64,000 nucleotides of DNA from Thalassospira tepidiphila MCCC 1A03514. Lineage in GTDB: Bacteria; Pseudomonadota; Alphaproteobacteria; Rhodospirillales; Thalassospiraceae. Within the stretch, counting starts at the first letter, position 1; every line of letters begins with the position of its first letter. Of the stretch, positions 48,749 through 56,811 are shown one piece after another. Under the pieces are notes generated by a model. The model did no database searches and had not been told where the DNA came from. It saw only the letters and a program-made list of their open reading frames with translations. A program made the translations under genes and the position numbers. The DNA lies in assembly GCF_001662875.1 (NCBI RefSeq), contig NZ_JPVZ01000001.1, positions 496,001 through 560,000 of the forward strand. The letters are read 5' to 3'.

Positions 48749-49777
48749 ATGCCAGAACGATCAGGATCCATTCGGACACTCTTTCTTTCCGTGTTCGCGA
48801 CCCTGTCTTTTGGCAGCATCGCCCTTGCAGATGGCCCGCCGTTTGATTTGCCAGTCGTTTGTGCCGGCAACAGTTGTGACATTGTTCACTACGTCGACCA
48901 TGATGCCGGTCCGCAAATTCGTGACTATGCCTGCGGCACGACAACATATGACGGTCATCGTGGCACTGATTTCGCCATCCCGGATGAAGCCACCATGCTT
49001 GATGGCGTTCCGGTCCTGTCGATCGCGGATGGCACGGTCGTTGCCCTGCGCGACGGGGTTGAAGATATTGATTCAGGTCGTATCGCCACCAGCAGCCTTG
49101 AAGGCATCGAATGCGGCAACGGCATTCTGATTGATCATGATGATGGCTGGCAAAGCCAGTATTGCCATCTTCGCCGGGGATGGGTTGCGGTCAAACAGGG
49201 CGACCGTGTCAGCCGTGGTCAGGTGATCGGGCGGATCGGCATTTCCGGTCAGGCCACCTTCCCGCACCTGCATTTCAACCTGCGCAAGGATGGCGAACTT
49301 GTTGATCCGTTCAGTGGCACCGCCATGGGCACCAGCAGTGCCGCCGATTGCAATGTCGAAAATGCAGCCCTTTGGTCATCGTCTGCGCGTGCCCAGCTTA
49401 GCTATAACGAGATCACGCTTTATGGCCATGGTTTTTCGATGGCGCGCCCGAACGCATCCGACATTAAACGCGGATATGGCAAGGATCAGGAACTACCCCG
49501 CACAAGCCCGGCACTTTATTTCTGGGCCTATCTGATCGGCGCCAATGATGGCGATGTCATCCGCATGAGCCTGCAAACACCTGATGGAAAGGGCGGCCAT
49601 CGCGACTTTGTCATTGATCTGCCCAACGATGCGGGCCCGCGCGCAAAGTGGTTCTTTATCAATATGGACCGCCCCGGCAGCCAATGGCCGGCTGGCACCT
49701 ATGAAGGCGAGATCACCTTTACCCGTGGTGACAATTCCCCGCGCGTTATCGGCGAGGGCAAAGTCGTGATCCGCTAG
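48749..49777 (+). CDS. M23-family (LytM) peptidase, secreted
   Basis: A 342-residue protein with an N-terminal signal peptide (TLFLSVFATLSFGSIALADG). The LytM fold reads YDGHRGTDFAIP (first zinc His and Asp), QSQYCHLRRGW and FPHLHFNLRKDG (last His pair), so the zinc site is intact. About 140 residues follow, with a beta-rich pattern and an NDGDVIRMSLQTPDGKGGH segment that I do not recognise. It probably cuts peptidoglycan cross-links in the periplasm or outside. GGGGGA precedes ATG 48749. Confidence 0.87.
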   Translation: MPERSGSIRTLFLSVFATLSFGSIALADGPPFDLPVVCAGNSCDIVHYVDHDAGPQIRDYACGTTTYDGHRGTDFAIPDEATMLDGVPVLSIADGTVVALRDGVEDIDSGRIATSSLEGIECGNGILIDHDDGWQSQYCHLRRGWVAVKQGDRVSRGQVIGRIGISGQATFPHLHFNLRKDGELVDPFSGTAMGTSSAADCNVENAALWSSSARAQLSYNEITLYGHGFSMARPNASDIKRGYGKDQELPRTSPALYFWAYLIGANDGDVIRMSLQTPDGKGGHRDFVIDLPNDAGPRAKWFFINMDRPGSQWPAGTYEGEITFTRGDNSPRVIGEGKVVIR

Positions 49778-49898
49778 GGACCCCGCCCCGGAAAGATCCG
49801 ATTTGGGTTGCTTCACGTACACCAGCCGACTTAAAATTACACCAGTAAAATGTATTAGTTGTTGAAACTATTACATTAATTTTAGATTTGGCGCGTGA

Positions 49899-52349
49899 AT
49901 GTACAGAATTTATGACTGTCTGGCACACCAGCACGATATCGTGCTGGTCCTCGTTGCCCTTCTTATTGGACTGGCGGGCATTCATACCGCATTCAATCTG
50001 TACGCACGCGCCTGCATCGGTCGCCTTCGACAGAAAATCGCATGGCTGTTCCTGACCGGGGTTGTGACCGGCGGGGGCATCTGGGCGACCCACTTCATCG
50101 CAATGCTGTCCTATGACCCGGTTGTGCCGGTTGGCTATGAGCCCCTTCTGACGGCTATCTCGCTGGCGATTGCGATTGTGACAACCACCATCGGGTTTGC
50201 GATTGCCTCGATCAGTGGGCCGCATCTTGTCTTGTCGCATCTTGTCTTGTCGCGTCTTGTCGGCGGCCTTGTTGTCGGGCTTGGTATTTCGGCCATGCAT
50301 TTCACCGGCATGTCTGCCATCCGTGTTCCCGGCATTATCAGCTGGCACATGGATATTGTGATTGCCGCCATCCTGATGGGGGCCTTGTTCGGCATGGCGT
50401 CGCTATATCTGGCCAAGACCGCACAGACCGACCAGCAGAAACTTCTGGGTAAGGCAAACCTGACCATCGCGGTGGCGACCATGCATTTCGGCGCGATGGG
50501 TGCACTGGTGATCACACCCGATCCGACTGTCCCGGTCCCGGCACAGCTTATTTCGCAGGAATATCTTGCGGTCGGCGTCGCCGTTGTTGCCATCGGGCTG
50601 ATTGCCATTGGTTTTGTCACCGCCCTTGTTGACCGGCAACTTCGCGATCATGTCAGCAACCGCATGCGCATTCTGGGTGATTCCGCCATCGAGGCGCTCG
50701 TTCTGACCCAGAATGGGCGGGTGATTGACGCCAATGACAGCTTCCTGAAACTGGGTGGCGTCACCCGCGCAGAGATTCTTGATCAGGATTTCCTGACAGA
50801 GTGGCTTTCCGATACACCGGCGGAATTCAAATCAGGAAAGGTCGGTTATGCGGAAACGACCCTGTCCTGGAGCAATAATACCGCCATACCGGTCGAGGTC
50901 GTGCGTCGCGAAATTCCCGCCGATGAAATATCGGATGCCACCGTGATATTTGGTCTGCGTGATCTGCGCGAACGGTATGCTGCAGAAAACCATATCCGTT
51001 TTCTGGCAGAACGTGACGCCCTGACCAAGCTTCTGAACCGGTCAACATTCAATGACCGCCTGGCCGAGGCACTGACGCAATCGGATGAAACCGGCATACC
51101 GTTGACGGTGATGTGCATTGATTTCGACCACTTCAAGGAACTCAATGACAGCTTCGGCCATATTGCCGGCGACCATGCGCTGCGGGAATTGGGTGAACGC
51201 CTGGCCGAGCTGTTTAGCGATAATGTGGTGATCGCGCGTGTTGGCGGTGATGAGTTTGTCGCCCTGCTGTCGCACCCTGAACAATCAGATATGGATAACG
51301 TTATCGCCCGGTCGCGCGAAACCGCCCAGCAAATCCTTGATTGTGTCGCGCTCCCGGTTTTCATCAATGCCGAACACCGTGCGAAGCTTTCTGCAAGTAT
51401 CGGGATTGCGCATTATCCAACCGATGGCAATGACGCCGAAAGCATCCTGTTTCATGCCGACCTTGCGATGTATCGGGTCAAACAATCCGGCGGCAATGAC
51501 ATCGTGTTCTATTCATCGGAAATGGACGAGGAATACCGTTTCAAGCGCCAGCTTTCTTCGAACCTGCGTCATGCGATGGAGAACGGCCAGCTTGAACTTC
51601 ATTACCAGCCGCAATGCGAGACCGATGGTAATGATCAGGTGATCCATTCGTTTGAAGCCTTGCTGCGCTGGACCGATCCGGAACTGGGATCGATCCCGCC
51701 CGGACGGTTTATTCCGATTGCCGAGGAAACCGGCCTGATTGTGCCGCTGGGCGAATGGGTGCTTAGAACCGCCTGCAAAGAGGCTGCACGCTGGAAAAAT
51801 CCGCTTGGTATCGGGGTCAATCTGTCAGCGGTTCAATTGCAGAAACATGAATTGCCGGAACTGGTTGCCGAGATCCTGAACGAAACCGGTCTTGATCCGA
51901 AACGCCTTGAACTGGAAGTCACCGAGACAGCCCTTATTCACAATCCGGCGCGCTCGATGAAGATCCTTTCTGATATCAAGAAGCTGGGTGTGCGGATTGC
52001 CATGGATGATTTCGGCACCGGTTATTCGTCGCTTGCGACCTTGCAGAACTTCCCGGTGGATCGCATCAAGATCGACCAGTCCTTTATCAAGAAGCTGGTC
52101 AGCAACGATCAGGCGATTGCCATCGTCCGTGCGGTGATCAATCTGAGCCGCGACCTCAACCTCGAGGTGATTGCAGAGGGGGTCGAAACCGACGAACAGG
52201 CAAGCTTCCTGAACGATCATGATTGCCGCTCTGTGCAGGGTTACAAGTACGGATATCCCAAGCCGATAAGCGACTACGCACATGTCGTAAATCCGACGGA
52301 ATTCCCCGAAACCACTGCGAATCGGGATAGCGGCATTGAAACCGTTTGA
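49899..52349 (+). CDS. MHYT-PAS-GGDEF-EAL cyclic-di-GMP signalling protein
   Basis: An 816-residue membrane protein. Residues 1-250 carry an MHYT sensor with seven or so membrane segments and the motif variants ATHFIAM, AMHFTGM and TMHFGAM. A PAS-like domain follows (residues 260-370), then GGDEF with an intact GGDEF motif (ARVGGDEFVALL), then EAL with EALLRW, LELEVTE, DDFGTG and EGVE. Both output motifs look complete, so it could make or degrade c-di-GMP. MHYT domains are proposed to sense gases through copper. The gene is alone, 121 bases after the M23 gene. A 15-base tandem repeat lies in the sensor. Confidence 0.92.
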   Translation: MYRIYDCLAHQHDIVLVLVALLIGLAGIHTAFNLYARACIGRLRQKIAWLFLTGVVTGGGIWATHFIAMLSYDPVVPVGYEPLLTAISLAIAIVTTTIGFAIASISGPHLVLSHLVLSRLVGGLVVGLGISAMHFTGMSAIRVPGIISWHMDIVIAAILMGALFGMASLYLAKTAQTDQQKLLGKANLTIAVATMHFGAMGALVITPDPTVPVPAQLISQEYLAVGVAVVAIGLIAIGFVTALVDRQLRDHVSNRMRILGDSAIEALVLTQNGRVIDANDSFLKLGGVTRAEILDQDFLTEWLSDTPAEFKSGKVGYAETTLSWSNNTAIPVEVVRREIPADEISDATVIFGLRDLRERYAAENHIRFLAERDALTKLLNRSTFNDRLAEALTQSDETGIPLTVMCIDFDHFKELNDSFGHIAGDHALRELGERLAELFSDNVVIARVGGDEFVALLSHPEQSDMDNVIARSRETAQQILDCVALPVFINAEHRAKLSASIGIAHYPTDGNDAESILFHADLAMYRVKQSGGNDIVFYSSEMDEEYRFKRQLSSNLRHAMENGQLELHYQPQCETDGNDQVIHSFEALLRWTDPELGSIPPGRFIPIAEETGLIVPLGEWVLRTACKEAARWKNPLGIGVNLSAVQLQKHELPELVAEILNETGLDPKRLELEVTETALIHNPARSMKILSDIKKLGVRIAMDDFGTGYSSLATLQNFPVDRIKIDQSFIKKLVSNDQAIAIVRAVINLSRDLNLEVIAEGVETDEQASFLNDHDCRSVQGYKYGYPKPISDYAHVVNPTEFPETTANRDSGIETV
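50221..50261 (+). repeat. 15-base in-frame tandem repeat in the MHYT domain
   Basis: CGCATCTTGTCTTGT occurs twice head to tail (50221-50235, 50236-50250), followed by a partial copy CGCGTCTTGTC. Each unit encodes HLVLS. It lies in a loop or helix between the first two MHYT motifs and is in frame, so changes in copy number would alter the protein without a frameshift. Confidence 0.85.
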
Positions 52350-52567
52350 TTGTTATGGAACCGGAAAAGGCATAATGCGTTTCAAACAGGCAGGGCCATT
52401 GCAATTTGTGACAAAACAGGCAGCAAAAACGTGACCTTTTCCATGAGGTTGAAAGTTTTTTGACGTTTTTTGAGCAACAACTCTTGTAACTCGGCCATCT
52501 GCCTGCCTATATTTGACGTGTGCCGAGCCCGGCACATTGACACTACCTGTCATAAGACGGAGTAAAC
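52350..52567. promoter_or_regulatory. Gap between GGDEF/EAL gene and small membrane protein
   Basis: No coding frame. TTGACG (52460-52465) is followed after 17 bases by TTGTAA, a possible but weak promoter for the small protein at 52568. Confidence 0.35.
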
Positions 52568-52690
52568 ATGATGAATAAGCGCAAAGCAGTTGCAATCGCC
52601 ATTGCCCGTGAACAGCAGATCGCCCGTTCGATGGAAATCCTGTTCGCCGGTACCATTCTGGCCGTCATCGCATCGCTTCTGGTCATCTGA
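52568..52690 (+). CDS. Small single-pass membrane protein, 40 residues
   Basis: ATG 52568 is preceded by a good GACGGAG box seven bases away and the frame closes at 52690. The peptide has a basic start (MMNKRKAVAIAIAREQQIAR) and a hydrophobic end (ILFAGTILAVIASLLVI), the layout of a small N-in membrane protein. It lies alone in a 550-base gap between the c-di-GMP gene and an ACT gene. I do not recognise the family. Confidence 0.6.
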   Translation: MMNKRKAVAIAIAREQQIARSMEILFAGTILAVIASLLVI

Positions 52691-52825
52691 CCTACGCTTC
52701 GCTTTCATCATTAGCGTCCCCATTCAAACCAACTGGCAAACCAACTGGTTTTGAAGAGACCTTCTTTTAAATAGCTCCATGACACATCACAGCGTCTTTT
52801 CGGTCATCATTGCGCGAATTATCAG

Positions 52826-52848
52826 CCCGGTTGTCTAAGGACACCGGG
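52826..52848 (+). terminator. Hairpin upstream of the ACT-domain gene
   Basis: CCCGGTTGTC and GACACCGGG form a nine-pair stem with one bulge and a TAAG loop. A CCTTTTT stretch follows some bases later. It is either a terminator for the small protein or a leader hairpin for the ACT gene. Confidence 0.45.
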
Positions 52849-52896
52849 ACGTATCTGTTCGCCTTTTTGATGCACTGAATATCTGTGAGCATTGTC

Positions 52897-53223
52897 ATGA
52901 CTGATCATGCATTTGCTGCGTCCGCAATGGACGCACATACCCCCAAATCCGTTTACTGTTTTTCCGTTCACGCCGCTGCTGAACCGGATGTGATGCCGCG
53001 CGTTCTCGAACTGTTTGCCAAGCGTAATCTGGTTCCTGCCAGCTGGCATTCAACCGTTGCCAATGGTCTGCGCGGTTACGAGGAACTTCAGATCGACATC
53101 CAGGTCCAGCAACTTGAAACCAAAGTTGCCGAGCACATCGCGCGATGCCTGCGTCAGATCATCCACGTGAATACGGTTCTGACATCGGAAAAAGGCTATT
53201 CAAACTCAGCGCTTAGCGCGTAG
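52897..53223 (+). CDS. ACT-domain protein, IlvN/IlvM-like
   Basis: A 108-residue protein with one ACT-like beta-alpha-beta-beta-alpha-beta domain: SVYCFSVHAAAEPDVMPRVL, then AKRNLVPASWHSTVANG and LQIDIQVQQLETKVAEHIA. It resembles the small subunit type of acetolactate synthase, but no large subunit gene lies nearby, so a free-standing amino-acid-binding regulator is also possible. I chose ATG 52897; GTG 52885 is in frame. The following Nudix gene is on the same strand. Confidence 0.65.
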   Translation: MTDHAFAASAMDAHTPKSVYCFSVHAAAEPDVMPRVLELFAKRNLVPASWHSTVANGLRGYEELQIDIQVQQLETKVAEHIARCLRQIIHVNTVLTSEKGYSNSALSA

Positions 53224-53282
53224 GCTGTCTTGGTTGCGGCACTGCAAAACTGGCAGTGCCTCTGCCCGACAGGAGTTCTGAA

Positions 53283-54146
53283 TTGGCCTATCTTGATCAT
53301 ATCCGCGCGTGCAACAACACCAATCTGTCGCGCTATGCCCGGTTTCGCATTGGCGATCTTCCGGTCGGTGCTATCCGGTCAGAATTTGCCAGCGCCCTTA
53401 CCGCGCTTGGGGACAGCTTCATCCGTGACGAGAACGGCGAATATGGTTTTGGCCCGCACATCAAAACCGTTGATGCGCGTAACCAGACCCTGATTGAGGC
53501 GACCGAGGCCCTGTGCCAACAAGGCGTAATCAAGCACCTGCATGGCGAGAAGTTTGATATCCGCAATCGGCTTTCCGACGATCCGTTGTGCCAGCTGGAT
53601 CGTTTTGCCATGCCCTATTTCGGATGCCGGTCGTGGGGCGTGCATATGAACGGCTTTGTCCGCAAGGCGGATGGGATTCACATGTGGATTGCCAAACGCG
53701 CGCTGGACAAGCCGACCTACCCCGGCATGCTCGATAACATGGTCGCGGGTGGCCAACCGACCGGCCTTGGTTTCCGCGAAAACATGATCAAGGAATGCGC
53801 CGAAGAGGCCGGCATTCCAGCAAGCCTCGCTGAAAAGGTCGTGGCGATCGGCACGGTGTCATATCTGTATGAAACCAACGAAGGTTTGAAACCCGATGTG
53901 ATGGTCAATTTCGATCTTGAATTGCCAGAGGATTTTGTGCCGCATTGCGCCGATGGCGAGGTCGCGCAATTTGATCTTTTACCAATCGCCGAAGTGGCCG
54001 AAATCGTCCGCACCGGATTTGATTTCAAGTTCAATTGCGCCCTGGTGGTGATCGATTTTCTGATCCGCCACGGCTATCTCACGGCAGATAACGAGCCATC
54101 CTATTGCGAACTTGTCACCGGCCTTCACCGCAGCCTTGAGCCCTGA
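53283..54146 (+). CDS. DUF4743/Nudix hydrolase
   Basis: A 287-residue protein. The first 120 residues are a DUF4743-type region, followed by a Nudix domain with AGGQPTGLGFRENMIKECAEEAG, written here by its parts GGQPTG and KECAEEAGIP: the helix has KE..EE, though the usual first Glu of the Nudix box is absent, as in thiamine-pyrophosphokinase-associated Nudix proteins of plants and fungi. The start is probably TTG 53283, with AGGAG seven bases upstream; GTG 53256 is in frame. Likely role: clean-up of damaged thiamine diphosphate, inferred from the family. Confidence 0.82.
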   Translation: MAYLDHIRACNNTNLSRYARFRIGDLPVGAIRSEFASALTALGDSFIRDENGEYGFGPHIKTVDARNQTLIEATEALCQQGVIKHLHGEKFDIRNRLSDDPLCQLDRFAMPYFGCRSWGVHMNGFVRKADGIHMWIAKRALDKPTYPGMLDNMVAGGQPTGLGFRENMIKECAEEAGIPASLAEKVVAIGTVSYLYETNEGLKPDVMVNFDLELPEDFVPHCADGEVAQFDLLPIAEVAEIVRTGFDFKFNCALVVIDFLIRHGYLTADNEPSYCELVTGLHRSLEP

Positions 54147-54226
54147 TCCGTCCTTTGCCGACACCGCAAACAAGAATGACACCAACCCGATCCGGGTGGT
54201 GCCATCTGCTCAGAGCTTTATAGAAC

Positions 54227-54709
54227 TTACTGACGCGGCGTGTTTGGCCCGCCCATCAATGCGCCAACGGCCATTACCGTCAGCTTGGCGCGCAGATCGG
54301 GATCCAGCTGATCAAGGTCACTTTGTTTGCTGCGCAGCGCCTTGACCGCCTCATTGATCAGTTCCTGACGACGTTCGTCCTCAGGCGTTGCGATTTTGCT
54401 TTTCTTTTTGCCAAGCTTGGCATCGGCGGCATTCAGCGCCTTCATGATTTCAGTATGCGGTGCGTCGGCCTGTTCGGTCAGGGTTTCGGCAAGCGCAAGC
54501 GCACGGGCTTCTTCCAGCGACATGCCTTCTTCCTGATGGGCAAGGGCGCGGTCTTCGATGCGACGTGCCTGACGCGCCTGAGCGGCTGTTTTTTCCGCAG
54601 TGGCGCTGTCACGCATATGCAGGGATTGCGCGTCATTATAAGCCTGAATCGCATCCCGGCCTTTTTTGCCGACAAAGACGCGCATCAGCGTTTCCTTGAG
54701 CAATCCCAT
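54227..54709 (-). CDS. Hypothetical charged coiled-coil protein
   Basis: A 160-residue, mostly helical, highly charged protein. Long runs of Ala, Glu, Arg and Lys (QARQARRIEDRALAHQEEG, EDERRQELINEAVKALRSKQ) suggest coiled coil. No membrane segment or enzyme motif is visible. ATG 54709 has an AAGGGA box; an in-frame TTG is at 54712. The family is not known to me. Convergent with the Nudix gene. Confidence 0.65.
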   Translation of the reverse strand: MGLLKETLMRVFVGKKGRDAIQAYNDAQSLHMRDSATAEKTAAQARQARRIEDRALAHQEEGMSLEEARALALAETLTEQADAPHTEIMKALNAADAKLGKKKSKIATPEDERRQELINEAVKALRSKQSDLDQLDPDLRAKLTVMAVGALMGGPNTPRQ

Positions 54710-54823
54710 CAAATCATCCCTTGATTAAACATCCCGCCTTCGGGTGCAACTGATGTGCGATCAGTATGCGCCCAAAGAGTTTCGAAAACATTGCACCGAA
54801 AGACGGCGAAATTTTGCAGCGTT

Positions 54824-55285
54824 CTAAATATGTTGTGCGACGCGGGTTTCTTCAACTGCCAGAATGTAGTCGATCAGTGCCTCGCAGTCGCTTGTTTGCA
54901 GATGTTCAAGATCACAGACAAAGTCGACATTCCCCGCGGCCGGATCATCAGCATGACCGACAATACCGACTTTGACATATTCAGCGTCCAGTGCATCGAG
55001 TGCGGAAATCAGATCTGCAACACTGACCCGATCTTCTGCCGTCATCGACGTGCGGATCAGAAGCAGGATATCGGCGTCGCAATCAATCACCTGCAGGGCA
55101 ATGGATTGTGCGTCGGAATGGCGGGGTGCCACATCGACGTCAAACCCGCCATCGGCAAACAGGGTTGCGACATGTTTGTGGTGTTTTTCTTCGACGGAGG
55201 ATGCCGTCGCCAGAAGAAGACGCGGGTGGCGTCCTTCCATTTCGGCGAATTTGGCCAGACTGCTCGCAAGTTGAGGAGACGTCAT
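54824..55285 (-). CDS. Degenerate B12-binding-domain-like protein
   Basis: A 153-residue protein resembling the cobalamin-binding domain of methylmalonyl-CoA mutase (RLLLATASSVEEKHHKHVAT, LFADGGFDVDVAPRHSD, then a DADILLLI strand and VKVGIVGHAD). In the normal family a DxHxxG loop carries the His that binds cobalt; at the matching place this protein has SxExxH, so cobalamin binding in the usual way is unlikely. No mutase catalytic subunit is adjacent. ATG 55285 chosen; an upstream frame adds 14 residues. Possible role: regulator or scaffold. Confidence 0.55.
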   Translation of the reverse strand: MTSPQLASSLAKFAEMEGRHPRLLLATASSVEEKHHKHVATLFADGGFDVDVAPRHSDAQSIALQVIDCDADILLLIRTSMTAEDRVSVADLISALDALDAEYVKVGIVGHADDPAAGNVDFVCDLEHLQTSDCEALIDYILAVEETRVAQHI

Positions 55286-55411
55286 GTTACCTCGCTTGAA
55301 ACTGCCCTTTGCCATACGATACGGCAAAGCGGACCAGCGCAGATTTCCTGCACCGCACCCCCAGTATCCCTGTCAAAACCTTGGCTGACAAGCCTTGCGA
55401 TCAAAACATTA

Positions 55412-56071
55412 TTACCAGCCCGCCATTGCAAGTGGATCGACACCAATCACATGACCATGTCCACCCAGGATAAGGAGATAAAGAACAATCCCGGCAAGGA
55501 TATCCCGCCCCCGAAAGGCCCCCTTTAGGCCTGACAGCGAAAAGCGTCGGGTTACTGCCAAAAGGATCGCCTGTTCGCCTTCTGTCATTCCGCGCAGCCG
55601 TATTTTCTCCATCCGCCAGAAGCCGATCAGGGCAAAAATGCTGCTGCCGCCAAAGAACAGGACGGCGACGACATCACCATTGGCAATCGCGTGTCCGGCA
55701 CCCCAAAGGATCATGCCCAATAACAATGGATGACGGCAAAACCGATTGATGCCGGGCTTTGCCGGATCAAAGCCGGTTTTTCGGCCAATTGACAGCGGAC
55801 AGGGTTGAAGAATGGCACAGGCCCACAAAATACAGGCAGGCAACATGACAACCACAAGGAGCTGTGCCTGCCAGATTTGGTAGTCCCAGAGCAAAAACGA
55901 CTCCGCGACCAAAACCTCGTGAATGACCCACCCAAACAGCAGAACTGACAGGATCGAGAATGCAATAATATAGGGGCGGTAGCCGATACGTCTTACAAGC
56001 CTTTCGCGCAGCAAGCCCGGAATAATATGGCCTGCAAGGAAAACGGTCACTGCGATGAAAAACCCTGCCAA
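55412..56071 (-). CDS. NnrU-family membrane protein
   Basis: A 219-residue integral membrane protein with six or so hydrophobic segments. FCRHPLLLGMILWGAGHAIANG and the following LFFGGSSIFALIGFWRMEKI match the NnrU family, which is associated with nitric oxide/nitrite metabolism in denitrifiers but also occurs widely elsewhere. No nitrite or NO reductase gene is nearby. Divergent from gcrA. Confidence 0.88.
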   Translation of the reverse strand: MAGFFIAVTVFLAGHIIPGLLRERLVRRIGYRPYIIAFSILSVLLFGWVIHEVLVAESFLLWDYQIWQAQLLVVVMLPACILWACAILQPCPLSIGRKTGFDPAKPGINRFCRHPLLLGMILWGAGHAIANGDVVAVLFFGGSSIFALIGFWRMEKIRLRGMTEGEQAILLAVTRRFSLSGLKGAFRGRDILAGIVLYLLILGGHGHVIGVDPLAMAGW

Positions 56072-56142
56072 AACGCGATCCCCTCTTTACATTGTGGCTT
56101 CAACATGCAAATTGCCCTGTTCGCGCAGACGGGCCGGGGTGC

Positions 56143-56147
56143 GAATC
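56143..56147. promoter_or_regulatory. CcrM-type GANTC site upstream of gcrA
   Basis: GAATC lies 124 bases upstream of gcrA. GcrA recruits sigma-70 holoenzyme at promoters with methylated GANTC in Caulobacter, so the site may allow methylation-dependent control of gcrA itself or of the divergent gene. A single pentamer is weak evidence. Confidence 0.35.
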
Positions 56148-56177
56148 TCCAAGACCCTTGCGTTACACGATATTAGC

Positions 56178-56193
56178 GGATACCTCTGTATCC
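56178..56193. promoter_or_regulatory. Palindrome in the gcrA upstream region
   Basis: GGATAC-CTCT-GTATCC is a perfect six-base inverted repeat with a four-base centre, followed directly by TTGACA (56198-56203). Its place next to a consensus -35 element suggests an operator. Confidence 0.4.
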
Positions 56194-56270
56194 CTGTTTG
56201 ACATCGAACAACAAGCACCTGCCGCCGGATATTCTGACCGGCAGACCAAGAAATACGGAATATACTCGAA

Positions 56271-56711
56271 ATGAGCTGGACGCCGGAAAAGATTGAATTG
56301 CTGACCTCGCTCTGGAATCAGGGTTGGACCACGGCACGCATCGGTGAAGAACTGGGCGTTGGCAAGAATGCCGTCGTTGGCAAGGCACACCGCCTTGGAC
56401 TGCCCAAGCGCCCGTCCCCGATCCAGCGCCGCGCCGAGGAAGCAGAACAGAAAAAAGCACCGGCCCCCAAACAGCAGACCAAAGGCATTTCGATCTTTGA
56501 TCTTGGTCCGGGCATGTGCCGTTGGCCGTTTGGCGATCCGGGCGATGACGACTTCCATTTCTGCGGCAAGAAAATCGTGCCGAGCAAGCCTTATTGCGAC
56601 GAACATTGCGCACAGGCCTATCTTAACGGCAAGAACCCGCGCGAAGACAATCCCCCTGCACAGCAGGGTGGCCCCGGCGGCAAAGGCCCGCAGGCTGCAA
56701 ACCGGAAATAA
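56271..56711 (+). CDS. gcrA: GcrA cell-cycle regulator
   Basis: A 146-residue protein. The N-terminal 45 residues (MSWTPEKIELLTSLWNQGWT, then IGEELGVGKNAVVGKAHRLG) form the GcrA helix-turn-helix domain. After a linker, MCRWPFGDPGDDDFHFCGKK and PYCDEHCAQAY make the conserved Cys/His-rich C-terminal region that contacts sigma-70. It acts at promoters with CcrM-methylated GANTC in alphaproteobacteria. A terminator follows its stop by about 40 bases. Confidence 0.95.
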   Translation: MSWTPEKIELLTSLWNQGWTTARIGEELGVGKNAVVGKAHRLGLPKRPSPIQRRAEEAEQKKAPAPKQQTKGISIFDLGPGMCRWPFGDPGDDDFHFCGKKIVPSKPYCDEHCAQAYLNGKNPREDNPPAQQGGPGGKGPQAANRK

Positions 56712-56753
56712 TCTGTTCTGCGCCTGGCAATCGCCTGCAGAGACACCGAGATA

Positions 56754-56786
56754 CGAAAAAGCCGCCTGATCAGGGCGGCTTTTTCG
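56754..56786. terminator. Bidirectional terminator between gcrA and the nucleotidase gene
   Basis: CGAAAAAGCCGCC pairs with GGCGGCTTTTTCG around a seven-base loop. A and T runs on both sides let it serve gcrA and the convergent nucleotidase gene. Confidence 0.85.
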
Positions 56787-56811
56787 TTGGGCGATATCAA
56801 GGTTCTGTTGG

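Noticed and set aside
49746..50348. 200-residue minus-strand frame spanning the start of the MHYT gene
   Set aside because: It contains the complement of the 15-base repeat (RQDKMRQDKMR) and no domain; the plus-strand protein has a clear family.
54755..55528. 257-residue plus-strand frame opposite the B12-domain-like gene
   Set aside because: No family similarity, and it crosses the promoter of the minus-strand gene whose product has a recognisable fold.
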